A DNA stretch of 64,000 bases from Lachnospiraceae bacterium NK3A20 (GTDB lineage Bacteria > Bacillota > Clostridia > Lachnospirales > Lachnospiraceae), in assembly GCA_900107575.1 (NCBI GenBank), contig FNQX01000007.1, positions 1 to 64,000 of the forward strand. The letters are read 5' to 3'. The notes below the pieces were generated by a model that saw only the letters and a list, made by a program, of their open reading frames with translations, had not been told where the DNA came from and did no database searches. Shown piece after piece: positions 44,081 through 52,178 of the stretch. Position 1 is the first letter of the stretch. The number at the start of each line of letters is the position of its first letter. Position numbers and translations under genes: made by a program.

Positions 44081-45313
44081 TTACGCTTTGTACACGACCT
44101 TCATGAATTTCTTCTTGCCTCTCTTCACGAGAATGCCGCCGGTCAGATCTTCTTTCGTGTAGCTCTTTTTGATATCATCTGTCCTGACATCATCGACGGT
44201 GACGCCGCCCTGCTGAACATTTCTCCTCGCGTCTGCTCTGGACTGCGCAAGGCCAGCCTTCACGAGTACATTCAGAATGTCGATGGTGCCGTCATCCTGG
44301 AAGTCGCCATCCTTCACTTCCGTCTCCGGAATGTTCACGCCATCCAGGGACACGCCGCCGAACAGCGCCTGGGCTCCTGCCTCTGCCTTCTTCGTCTCAT
44401 CCTCGCCGTGTACGAGCGTTGTGAGCTCATGCGCGAGAATCTTTTTCGCCTCATTCAGCTGGCTGCCTTCCCAGTGATCCATCTCGTCAATCTGCTCGAG
44501 CGGCAGGAAGGTCATCATGCGGAGAAATTTCAGCACATCCGCGTCGTCCACGTTTCTCCAGTACTGGTAGAAATCGTAAGGTGTTGTCTTGTCCGGATCC
44601 AGCCATACGGCGCCGCCTGATGTTTTGCCCATCTTCGTGCCGTCATGTTTCAGCAGCAGGGAAATCGTCATCGCATAGGCGTCCTTCTGGTCCTTCTTGC
44701 GGATCAGGTTGATGCCGCCCAGCATATTGGACCACTGATCGTCGCCGCCGAACTGCATCTGACAGTCGTAATCGTGGTACAGGCGGTAGAAATCGTAGGA
44801 CTGCATCAGCATGTAGGAGAACTCGAGGAAGGAAAGGCCGGTCTCCATGCGGTTCACGTAGCACCTTGCACGCAGCATTTCGTTGACGTTGAACTCGGCG
44901 CCGATGTCGCGCATGAAATCCAGAAAGTTGAGGTCTCTGAGCCAGTCCGCGTTGTTCACAATCCTAGCTTTGCCCTCGCCGAAGTCGATGAAACGGCTCA
45001 TCTGCTGCCGGAAACACTCGACGTTGTGGTCGATGGTCTCGATCGTCATCATCTTGCGCATATCAGAGCGGCCGGAAGGGTCGCCGATCATGGCAGTGCC
45101 GCCGCCAACCAGCGCGATCGGCTTGTTGCCCGCCGCCTGCAGCCGCTTCATGAGAAGCAGCGCCATGAAATGCCCGACGTGCAGGGAATCTGCCGTAGGG
45201 TCGAAACCGATGTAGAAGGTCGCCTTGCCGTGATTGATGAGCTCCGCAATCTCTTTCTCGTCCGTTACCTGTGCCAGCAGGCCTCTCGCCTGCAGCTCTT
45301 CATATAAAGTCAT
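44081..45313 (-). CDS. tyrS: Tyrosyl-tRNA synthetase
   Basis: TyrS charges tRNA-Tyr. The 410 residues carry the HIGH-like DSLHVGHFMALL (near 41-52), the GDPSGR segment, the KMSKS-like GTKMGKTSGG near 230, and a C-terminal S4 domain (SRADARRNVQQGGVTVDD). There is no T-box leader: gpsA ends only 16 bases upstream, so tyrS is expressed from the der-plsY-gpsA transcript or an internal promoter. That is unusual for a clostridial synthetase gene. Confidence 0.96.
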   Translation of the reverse strand: MTLYEELQARGLLAQVTDEKEIAELINHGKATFYIGFDPTADSLHVGHFMALLLMKRLQAAGNKPIALVGGGTAMIGDPSGRSDMRKMMTIETIDHNVECFRQQMSRFIDFGEGKARIVNNADWLRDLNFLDFMRDIGAEFNVNEMLRARCYVNRMETGLSFLEFSYMLMQSYDFYRLYHDYDCQMQFGGDDQWSNMLGGINLIRKKDQKDAYAMTISLLLKHDGTKMGKTSGGAVWLDPDKTTPYDFYQYWRNVDDADVLKFLRMMTFLPLEQIDEMDHWEGSQLNEAKKILAHELTTLVHGEDETKKAEAGAQALFGGVSLDGVNIPETEVKDGDFQDDGTIDILNVLVKAGLAQSRADARRNVQQGGVTVDDVRTDDIKKSYTKEDLTGGILVKRGKKKFMKVVYKA

Positions 45314-45329
45314 GTGAGTTTCTCCCTAA

Positions 45330-46340
45330 TCAATTCCAGTCAAGATCGTTAGCTTCTACCTTACGGTCACGCAGCATCAGGTCACGCACTGCCTCCGCGG
45401 GCTGTTTATTCTCGAATAAAACAGCACAGACCTCATCAATGATCGGTGCCTCGATCTCATATTTCTCGGCGAGCTTCTTCGCAGCCTTCGCGGAGAAGAC
45501 GCCTTCGACTACCTGCTGCACTTCCTTCATGGCTTCGTCCGGAGTCTTCCCCTGGCCGATGAGGATGCCGGCCCTGCGGTTTCTCGAATGCATGGACGCG
45601 CAGGTGACGATGAGGTCGCCGATGCCGGTCAGCCCCTGGAAAGTAGCAGCCTGCCCGCCAGCCGCGATACCGATTCTCGTGATCTCCGCGATACCACGGG
45701 TGATGAGCGCTGCCTTCGTATTGTCGCCGTAGCCCAGTCCGTCCGCGACGCCGGCCGCGAGCGCTACGACATTTTTGAGTGCAGCACCCAGCTCCATCCC
45801 CTTGATGTCAGGACTGGTATAAACGCGGAATACCTCGCTCATAAAGATGTTCTGGACATATTTCGCCGTCTGTTCGTCCTTCGCGCCCGCGACAATGCAG
45901 GTGGGGATGCCCTTGCCGACCTCTTCGGCGTGGGTTGGTCCGCACAGCACCGCGACATTGGCGTGCGGGATCTCCTCCCGGATCTGCTCCGAGAGTGTCA
46001 TCAGCGAATCTTCCTCAATGCCCTTTGCCACGGAGACGATGAGCTGACCATAACGGATGTACGGCGCCATCTTCTGAGCAGTGCTCCTCGTAAAGGGAGA
46101 CGGCACGGCGAGGACGAGGAGGTCCTTGTCCCGGCAGACTGTCTGAAGGTCAGTGTCCGCGTGTACGGATTCCGGCAAAATAGTGCCGGGTAGCTTTATT
46201 TTTTGTTCATGGTCCTGATTGATCATGTCGACCTCATCCTGTGCGATCGACCAGATCTCGATGTGGTGTCCGTTGGTGGACAGTTCGTACGCGAGTGCCG
46301 TGCCCCAGCTGCCCGCGCCAATTAATCCGATATTCGCCAT
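45330..46340 (-). CDS. gpsA: Glycerol-3-phosphate dehydrogenase [NAD(P)+]
   Basis: GpsA reduces dihydroxyacetone phosphate to sn-glycerol 3-phosphate for phospholipid synthesis. The 336 residues show GAGSWGTALAYELSTNGH (nucleotide site at the N-terminus), VSVAKGIEE, CGPTHAEEVGKG and the C-terminal GLGYGDNTKAALITRG. It lies 12 bases after plsY, whose product acylates glycerol 3-phosphate, so the two consecutive steps are encoded together. This plsY-gpsA pairing after der is conserved in Bacillota. Confidence 0.96.
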   Translation of the reverse strand: MANIGLIGAGSWGTALAYELSTNGHHIEIWSIAQDEVDMINQDHEQKIKLPGTILPESVHADTDLQTVCRDKDLLVLAVPSPFTRSTAQKMAPYIRYGQLIVSVAKGIEEDSLMTLSEQIREEIPHANVAVLCGPTHAEEVGKGIPTCIVAGAKDEQTAKYVQNIFMSEVFRVYTSPDIKGMELGAALKNVVALAAGVADGLGYGDNTKAALITRGIAEITRIGIAAGGQAATFQGLTGIGDLIVTCASMHSRNRRAGILIGQGKTPDEAMKEVQQVVEGVFSAKAAKKLAEKYEIEAPIIDEVCAVLFENKQPAEAVRDLMLRDRKVEANDLDWN

Positions 46341-46352
46341 ACTGCCGCCTTT

Positions 46353-47009
46353 CTACTGGCTGTCCTTCTCGTGGTGCAGAATGTATGTCTTCCGCTCCGT
46401 GCCATCTAAGAGCCGTTTGATGTTCGCACGGTGTTTCGTGAACGCCATCGCCGTGAGCACACCCATGACGATGTACATTTCAATGAGTACGGGCTGCGCC
46501 GCGGGTGTGAAAACACCAAGGCTCCCCTCAATGATCATGAGCACAAGGCACGCGGTATACAGAAGGAGCGAGCCCAGCGACACATAGTGCGTCAGCACGA
46601 ACGGCACGGTGAATACTATAATCGCGACCGGGAGAAAAGTCCAATGGAACGCGATCACAAAGCCCGCGATCACCGCAACGCCCTTGCCGCCCTTGAACTT
46701 CATGTAGAAGGGATAATCGTGCCCCAGCACACACCCCGCGAGCGTATAGGTCTTGAGCAGGTAGATCGACTCCGGGTGTGCCTTGCCAAAGAGTGCCGTC
46801 ACGAGCAGGATCGCCACAATGCACTTTAAGATATCCATCACGAAAACAACCAGCCCCGCCTTCGTCCCCATGACGCGCATGGCGTTCGTTGTCCCGGCAT
46901 TCCCGCTGCCGTAGTTGCGGATATCAATGCCTTTGATTCTGCCGATAATATAGGCGGACTGGATCAGTCCGAAGCAGTATCCGATCAGGATACACACCAG
47001 TCGAAGCAT
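46353..47009 (-). CDS. plsY: Acyl-phosphate:glycerol-3-phosphate acyltransferase
   Basis: PlsY is an integral membrane enzyme making lysophosphatidic acid. The start MLRLVCILIGYCFG (218 residues) follows AGAGGAAG; the 73-codon open frame upstream is not coding and crosses a tandem repeat. Several membrane helices and the three family motifs are seen: GSGNAGTTNAMRVMG near 37, GHDYPFYMKFKGGKGVA near 100, and THYVSLGSLL near 150. It lies between der and gpsA. Confidence 0.94.
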   Translation of the reverse strand: MLRLVCILIGYCFGLIQSAYIIGRIKGIDIRNYGSGNAGTTNAMRVMGTKAGLVVFVMDILKCIVAILLVTALFGKAHPESIYLLKTYTLAGCVLGHDYPFYMKFKGGKGVAVIAGFVIAFHWTFLPVAIIVFTVPFVLTHYVSLGSLLLYTACLVLMIIEGSLGVFTPAAQPVLIEMYIVMGVLTAMAFTKHRANIKRLLDGTERKTYILHHEKDSQ

Positions 47010-47098
47010 CACATTCTTCCTCTTTGTTCTGCATTGTTGCAGCAGCCTCACCTGCGTCAAATCTTGCGTCTGCTCCGTGCGGCTCTCTGCATACGGCA

Positions 47099-47227
47099 CA
47101 TCCGAGCATACCTGCCGACAGCTGTCGTGCAGATCGTATCCGTCCGCACATGGCAACTCACACAACATCCGAGCATATCTGCCACCAACTGTCGTGCAGA
47201 ACGCATCCGTCCGCACATGACAACCCA
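47099..47227. repeat. Tandem duplication, 67-bp period
   Basis: CATCCGAGCATA recurs at 47099 and 47166, followed in both by CTGTCGTGCAG and CATCCGTCCGCACATG-type matches. The period of 67 bases is not a multiple of three, so it is not a coding repeat. It lies between plsY and the 3' end of der. Confidence 0.85.
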
Positions 47228-47229
47228 AG

Positions 47230-48570
47230 TCATTTCCGGTCCTCGTCGCTGCGCTCCTTGATGATGAATTTCATCGGTGTGCCACGGAAGCCGAAGGTCT
47301 CACGGATCTGGTTCTCAAGATATCTCTGGTAGGAGAAATGCATGAGATATTTGTAATTCACGAACAGCACAAACGTCGGCGGCTTCACGCCGGCCTGCGT
47401 CGCGTAGTAGATCTTGAGCATCTTGCCCTTGTCCTGCGGCGGCTGCTGCATGATGGCGGCCTGCGTGATGATCTCATTGAGAATTCCCGTCTGAATCCGC
47501 ATGTTCTGGTTCGCGGATACCATGTCTACTGCCGCATAGATGTTGTTCAGTCTCTGTCCCGTCTTCGCGGAGATGAAAATGATCTCGGCGTAAGGAATGA
47601 ACGAGAGAACGGAACGGATCTTCTCGGAATATTTCTTAACCGAGCTGTTGTCCTTCGTGATCGCATCCCATTTGTTGACACAGATGATAATCGCCTTGCC
47701 ACGGTCGTGGGCGATGCCTGCTATTTTCGCATCCTGCTCGGTAACCCCCTCCTCGGCATTGATGACGAGGACGGCGATGTCTGCACGATCGACAGCCGCA
47801 ACGGCGCGGATGATCATGAATCGCTCGAGCTGGTCGCTGATCTTGTTCTTGCGGCGAAGACCGGCGGTGTCGATGAACACATAGTCCTTCCCATCGTGTG
47901 TTACTCTCGTGTCGATGGCGTCTCTCGTCGTGCCGGCAATGTCGGAAACGATGACACGGTTCTCGCCGATGAGCCGGTTCACGATGGACGACTTCCCGAC
48001 GTTGGGCTTGCCGATGATGGCTACCTTGATGGCGTCATCTTCCGCATCCTCCTCGACGGGCTCGGGGAAATGCTTCGCCACCTCTTCGAGCATGTCGCCA
48101 AGGCCCATCTTGTTGACACTCGATACCGGATACGGATCGCCGATGCCAAGGTTGTAGAACTCATAGACGTCGGCCTCCTGAGCTTTCGGCCGGTCAACCT
48201 TGTTGACGACGAGGACAATCGGTTTGTGCGCGCGGCGCAGCATATCGCAGACTTTCTGATCCGCATCCTGCACACCCGACTGAATGTCCACGAGGAAAAT
48301 GATGATGTCCGCCATGTCGATCGCGATCTGCGCCTGCTCTCTCATCTGTGAGAGAATGACATCCTTGGAATCCGGCTCAATGCCGCCGGTGTCGATCAGG
48401 GTGAAGTCGTGATTGAGCCAGGTGCAATCCGCATAAATTCGGTCCCTGGTCACGCCGGGGGTGTCCTCGACGATGGATATTTTCTCGCCCGCGATCGCGT
48501 TGAACAGCGTCGACTTGCCGACATTGGGACGGCCTACGATCGCGACGATGGGTTTTACTGTGTTTGGCAT
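47230..48570 (-). CDS. der: Ribosome-associated GTPase Der (EngA)
   Basis: Der is an essential tandem GTPase for assembly of the large ribosomal subunit. From MPNTVKPIVAIVGRPN the product is 446 residues. Two G domains are evident: GRPNVGKST with DTGGIEP and NKVDRP in the first (about 1-170), GKPNVGKSS with DTAGLRRK and NKWD in the second (about 178-350), and a KH-like C-terminal domain ending RGTPMKFIIKER. The upstream open frame is not coding. It heads the der-plsY-gpsA-tyrS run. Confidence 0.96.
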   Translation of the reverse strand: MPNTVKPIVAIVGRPNVGKSTLFNAIAGEKISIVEDTPGVTRDRIYADCTWLNHDFTLIDTGGIEPDSKDVILSQMREQAQIAIDMADIIIFLVDIQSGVQDADQKVCDMLRRAHKPIVLVVNKVDRPKAQEADVYEFYNLGIGDPYPVSSVNKMGLGDMLEEVAKHFPEPVEEDAEDDAIKVAIIGKPNVGKSSIVNRLIGENRVIVSDIAGTTRDAIDTRVTHDGKDYVFIDTAGLRRKNKISDQLERFMIIRAVAAVDRADIAVLVINAEEGVTEQDAKIAGIAHDRGKAIIICVNKWDAITKDNSSVKKYSEKIRSVLSFIPYAEIIFISAKTGQRLNNIYAAVDMVSANQNMRIQTGILNEIITQAAIMQQPPQDKGKMLKIYYATQAGVKPPTFVLFVNYKYLMHFSYQRYLENQIRETFGFRGTPMKFIIKERSDEDRK

Positions 48571-48655
48571 AATAATTCCTGTTCCTTGGTTGCAAAGACT
48601 GCTGAACATGCAACAGTTACTTCGGTTGGTACTTATCTGACCGCAATTATAACAG

Positions 48656-48664
48656 ATTCGTATT
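48656..48664 (-). promoter_or_regulatory. Extended -10 promoter of der
   Basis: Minus-strand TGTTATAAT, i.e. a TG extension plus perfect TATAAT (48656-48661), about 85 bases before the der start. No good -35 is seen, as expected for an extended -10 site. Confidence 0.5.
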
Positions 48665-48825
48665 CTACCATGCACGGGGGCTTTTGCATAGAATGTGGCA
48701 TAGACCGGCATAGAATGGTCAGCGTCATGGCCGGCACCGGTCGGCGCGGCAGATATAGGACGCTGATGCTGCTGATATGCTACACCTTTTATATCGAACG
48801 ACAGGCAGGACAGATATGATTTGCC

Positions 48826-48854
48826 TTGCCATCAGCGGGGATTGAATTTACAAT
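48826..48854 (+). promoter_or_regulatory. Promoter of prs
   Basis: Plus-strand TTGCCA (48826-48831), 17-base spacer, TACAAT (48849-48854), giving a leader of about 160 nt. The 450-base gap between der and prs holds this and the der promoter; I see nothing else there except a repeated GCATAGAATG near 48687-48715. Confidence 0.65.
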
Positions 48855-49022
48855 GGGAGTGCTTCCGGCTGTTCATGGCAGTTGTTGCAGTTCCTGGAAG
48901 CGTTTCATTTCAACACAGGTCGCAACTATTCAGCTAAATTTAATGCGCATCCAGCCGCGTACTGTTCATAAATTTCGCTGTGCTGAATAGATGCCACAGA
49001 TCATTGCAAGGAGTTTGACAGG

Positions 49023-50252
49023 ATGTCAGCAGATATCGAACTTCACGAGCTTCTCGACCGCAAGATTCCGATCGCGCCGCTCGAACTCATTGTCATGCCC
49101 TCCGCCCAGGAAATCGGCGACCAGGTGAATAACTATCTCGTATCCTTCCGGCACGAATATCACAACCTGGTGGACGAAGATCCCGCCTTCAAGGACTACA
49201 GCCGCGACGACTACCGCATGAAGGCGGATTGCGTCCGCTTCGGCACCGGCGAAGGCAAGGGCGAGATTCTGGAATCCGCGCGCGGCAAGGACATTTACAT
49301 CGTCACGGATGTCATGAACCACTCTCTCACCTACAAGATGAATGGCTTCGTGAACCACATGTCCCCGGACGATCATTTCCAGGATCTGAAGCGCATCATC
49401 GCGGCGATCAACGGCAAGGCAGCAAGACTCAACGTCATCATGCCTTTCCTCTATGAGGGCCGCCAGCACAAGAGAAGTGGCCGCGAGTCCCTGGACGCTG
49501 CACTCATGTTCCGCGAGCTGGTTGACCTTGGCGTCAAGAACTTTATCACCTTCGACGCGCACGATCCCAGAATCCAGAATGTAGCACCGCTCTCTAATTT
49601 CGAGAACTACATCTCTCCCTATCAGTTCCTGCGCGTGATCATGCGGGAATTCCCGGACATTGTCCTCGACAAGGAACATTTTGTCGTGATCAGCCCCGAT
49701 GAGGGAGCGCTCGACCGCGCGGTGTATTTCGCCAACGTGATCAATGCCGACACCGGTATGTTCTATAAGAGACGCGACTATTCCAAAATCGTCAACGGCA
49801 AGAACCCGATCGTCGCGCATGAATTCCTCGGCACTGACCTGACCGGCAAAGACGTCATCGTCATGGACGACATGATTTCTTCCGGCGGTTCCATCCTCGA
49901 CACAGCCCGTCAGCTGAAACAGATGAATGCGAACCACGTTTTCCTCTGCACGACGTTCGGACTCTTCACCGACGGCCTCGATGCTTTCGACAAGGCGTAC
50001 GACAACGGCGACTTCGACATGATCATTACCACGAACCTCACCTGGCAGCCGCAGGAGCTGCGCGAGCGCAAGTGGTTCAATGAAGCGGATATGTCCAAAT
50101 ATCTTGCCACCATCATTGATTTCCTCAACCACGACGCAACCATTGAGAACGTCTCCACTCCGACGGACAAGATTCATGAGCTCCTCGCGAAATACAATGC
50201 GCATGAAGCTTCGGAACTAGAGCAGGAAACGTTACAGAGCACGGAATTCTGA
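49023..50252 (+). CDS. prs: Ribose-phosphate pyrophosphokinase (PRPP synthetase)
   Basis: It makes PRPP from ribose 5-phosphate and ATP, the donor for HisG, purine and pyrimidine synthesis. At 409 residues it is the long clostridial form with an N-terminal addition, compared with about 315 for the standard enzyme. DAHDPRIQNVAPLSN matches the catalytic region and VIVMDDMISSGGSI is the PRPP-binding motif near residue 280. AAGGAG precedes the ATG by nine bases. It is single-gene, with its own promoter and terminator, and divergent from der. Confidence 0.93.
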   Translation: MSADIELHELLDRKIPIAPLELIVMPSAQEIGDQVNNYLVSFRHEYHNLVDEDPAFKDYSRDDYRMKADCVRFGTGEGKGEILESARGKDIYIVTDVMNHSLTYKMNGFVNHMSPDDHFQDLKRIIAAINGKAARLNVIMPFLYEGRQHKRSGRESLDAALMFRELVDLGVKNFITFDAHDPRIQNVAPLSNFENYISPYQFLRVIMREFPDIVLDKEHFVVISPDEGALDRAVYFANVINADTGMFYKRRDYSKIVNGKNPIVAHEFLGTDLTGKDVIVMDDMISSGGSILDTARQLKQMNANHVFLCTTFGLFTDGLDAFDKAYDNGDFDMIITTNLTWQPQELRERKWFNEADMSKYLATIIDFLNHDATIENVSTPTDKIHELLAKYNAHEASELEQETLQSTEF

Positions 50253-50304
50253 TCTGTTATCATCTTCAGATACAACTTCAGATTTACCTTCAGACGAACT
50301 CTTC

Positions 50305-50332
50305 AGGCCAGGCGGCAACGCCTGGCCTTTTC
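50305..50332 (+). terminator. Terminator after prs
   Basis: A perfect 10-bp stem AGGCCAGGCG/CGCCTGGCCT with loop GCAA, followed by TTTT on the plus strand, 53 bases past the prs stop. Confidence 0.9.
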
Positions 50333-50383
50333 ATGCATGTAGATCTTGCGGCATGGGAAGAGGATTTCTGTCCTTATATGAAG

Positions 50384-50557
50384 TCTGTTACCAGTTGGCT
50401 TGGCAATATGCAAGCCTGTCTGAGGTCTGTAACTCTTCCTTGGGCAATAATAAGGCCTCGGAAATTTCTGTTACCCATTCTTGGAAATATAGCGACCATC
50501 GTGAAATCTGTTACCCCTCGCTTGGAAATATAGCGACCATCTGAAATTCTGTTACCC
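50384..50557 (+). repeat. Array of about 41-bp repeats, left block
   Basis: TCTGTTACCC or a close variant starts at 50384, 50426, 50467, 50507 and 50548, spaced 42, 41, 40 and 41 bases. The units starting at 50467 and 50507 are nearly identical over their whole length, sharing CTTGGAAATATAGCGACCAT; the outer units are degenerate. Two overlapping small open frames cross the block but look like translations of the repeat. Confidence 0.9.
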
Positions 50558-50721
50558 CATGTTAATGAGGTCGACTCATTTTCAGGCATGGAAATTGTAT
50601 TTTTCGATTCTTTAATGTCGCACATATCATGTATTTTTCGTTATATGCCTGATATCTTTGCCTGATATTTTATCTGTCGCACATTTAAGATATCAATATA
50701 GGAAGCATTTCTCTTCAGAAT
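50558..50721. other. AT-rich centre between the two repeat blocks
   Basis: 164 bases, clearly poorer in GC than the neighbourhood, with GTCGCACAT twice (about 50617 and 50676), GCCTGATAT twice (about 50647 and 50659) and several ATATC/GATAT tracts. No gene is supported. Confidence 0.6.
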
Positions 50722-50847
50722 GGGTAACAAATTTCAAAAATTCTCCCCTGTACCCAATTTGAGGGTAACAGATTTTCAAAATCTTCATATATTCCCAAAG
50801 GCAGGGTAACAGATTTCCAGAAACTGCGTTTACACCCAATTCAGAGA
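50722..50847 (-). repeat. Array of about 41-bp repeats, right block (inverted)
   Basis: The complement GGGTAACA(G)A starts at 50722, 50763 and 50804, 41 bases apart, so on the minus strand the same TCTGTTACCC-led unit runs toward the centre. Units share TTGGG about 15 bases after the core and TTTTGAAA at the end. The two blocks therefore face each other. Confidence 0.88.
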
Positions 50848-50934
50848 AAACTACCTTCAAAGTGGCTGAGAGCGACAGGCAGATCCGCTAGAATCTGCAT
50901 CCAATCCGTCCAGCATCGGCAGGAAGATTATAAA

Positions 50935-51720
50935 TCAATCGAAGTAATAGCCTATCAAAGCCCTGACGTGGCCGATCTCCAGCGGATGATCTTTCGTCTC
51001 GTAAGAAGTGATGAGGTTCACGCCGGGAATATAGCCGTTCCTAATATACAGCCGCAGCTTGCTGACCATGTTGGCGGCATAGCTCTCCTCATCCATCATG
51101 CCGAAATGCTCCCAGATCAGCGCATCCCCGCTCTTCGGATCCAGGATCGTAAAGTCAGGATAAATTTCAACAGAACCAAGGAGCTGCCTGCATTCGTAGC
51201 GGAATGGAATCTGCCTGCCGTGCAGCTCCGAAGCGATGATAGCCTCCGACTTGGACCGCACACGAATCCCTGTAGCCGCACGGATCTTCAGATTCTCCGG
51301 ATGCCTGTCGCTGTGAGGATACGCTTCCTGCTCCCACTGCTCCACTTTTGCCTTCCTCGTGACGTATGGCTCCACTTGCTCCAGCCAGGGCTCCGCCGCA
51401 AGGTGATCCAGGAGTCTGCTGCCCTCATTCCAATACTTCAGGTACTGGTTGATCGCTTTCAGATCGTGATCGATATCACATAGCTCATATTGACAGTACG
51501 CTTTCTGAACAAGCTCATGGATGAGATCCGCCTTGCTCTTATCAAGATAATGCCGCTCTTCCCTGCCGTCGTCGCGAAGACACTGGTAGAACTTGAGATA
51601 TCTGCCATTCCGATAACAGACAATTCTACCCTCCGGCGCTGCCTGTAATTGCCTCTCCAGCTCTGCCTTCTTCTGCAGCAGAGCCTTCCTCTCCATCTTC
51701 ATCCGCTGTACGATTTCCAT
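50935..51720 (-). CDS. PD-(D/E)XK nuclease-like protein, unknown function
   Basis: A 261-residue protein starting MEIVQRMKMERKA, the ATG that overlaps the yraN stop (TGATG). The N-terminal half is a basic coiled helix (1-35) and a domain with RIVCYRNGRYLKFYQC. The C-terminal half resembles a restriction-endonuclease fold: RSKSEAIIASEL, YECRQLL, YPDFTILDP (Asp) and ALIWEHFGM (Glu). I cannot name a family or a substrate. It is translationally coupled to yraN, itself of a nuclease-like fold, and faces the inverted repeat arrays downstream of prs. Confidence 0.75.
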   Translation of the reverse strand: MEIVQRMKMERKALLQKKAELERQLQAAPEGRIVCYRNGRYLKFYQCLRDDGREERHYLDKSKADLIHELVQKAYCQYELCDIDHDLKAINQYLKYWNEGSRLLDHLAAEPWLEQVEPYVTRKAKVEQWEQEAYPHSDRHPENLKIRAATGIRVRSKSEAIIASELHGRQIPFRYECRQLLGSVEIYPDFTILDPKSGDALIWEHFGMMDEESYAANMVSKLRLYIRNGYIPGVNLITSYETKDHPLEIGHVRALIGYYFD

Positions 51721-52115
51721 CATTTCCCCCTGTACGGGAAAGCGTCCCGCAGCCACAACACATGATCCGTTGTCTCGTCCATTTCCGAGATCGCCACGAT
51801 ATCAAAACGTACAGGCCGGTCAGAACAATGGTGCGTGTACATGTAGAACCTGGCAACGTTGGAGATCGTCTTCTGTTTGCGCAGCGTGACCGCCTCCTCC
51901 GGCCTGCCAAAAAGGTACGTGCTGCGGTATTTCACCTCGGCAAAGACCAGCACGCGCCCCTCGTAGCCGATCAGGTCGATCTCCCCATACCTGCTGTCAT
52001 GGAAATTCCGATCGACAATGTGCACGCCGTGTTTCTCCAGAAAACAGGCAGCCAGCCTCTCTTCGATTGTGCCAACCCTGCGCTTGTTCACGGCAGGTAG
52101 TTTGCTGTTGTTCAT
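51720..52115 (-). CDS. YraN family (UPF0102) endonuclease-like protein
   Basis: UPF0102 proteins have a restriction-endonuclease-like fold and no settled role; they usually follow rnhB, as here. The 131-residue product from MNNSKLPAVNKRRVG has the core TIEERLAACFLEKHGVHIVD, NFHDSRYGEIDLIGYEG and LVFAEVKYRS (the E-x-K). A GGAGAG lies 17 bases before the chosen ATG, farther than ideal, so the start is uncertain. Unlike most genomes there is a 530-base gap to rnhB, with a terminator and its own promoter. Confidence 0.88.
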   Translation of the reverse strand: MNNSKLPAVNKRRVGTIEERLAACFLEKHGVHIVDRNFHDSRYGEIDLIGYEGRVLVFAEVKYRSTYLFGRPEEAVTLRKQKTISNVARFYMYTHHCSDRPVRFDIVAISEMDETTDHVLWLRDAFPYRGK

Positions 52116-52149
52116 TTTCCCGGCATAAGTCTCTCCTTTCTGAAGTCCT

Positions 52150-52178
52150 ATTCGATATCGTGCAACAAGCTGTTGCAA
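52150..52178 (-). promoter_or_regulatory. Promoter with overlapping palindromic operator before yraN
   Basis: Minus-strand TTGCAA (52173-52178), 17-base spacer, TCGAAT (52150-52155). The palindrome TGCAACA-AGC-TGTTGCA (52161-52177) covers the -35 and spacer, the position of a typical repressor site. Confidence 0.45.

Noticed and set aside
50333-50625. Small open frames across the repeat block on both strands
   Set aside because: Several frames are open at once because the unit lacks stops; the peptides just translate the 41-bp repeat and have no ribosome site.
50384-50847. CRISPR array
   Set aside because: The units are degenerate along their whole length with no constant repeat plus unique spacer structure, the two halves are inverted, and no cas gene is near.
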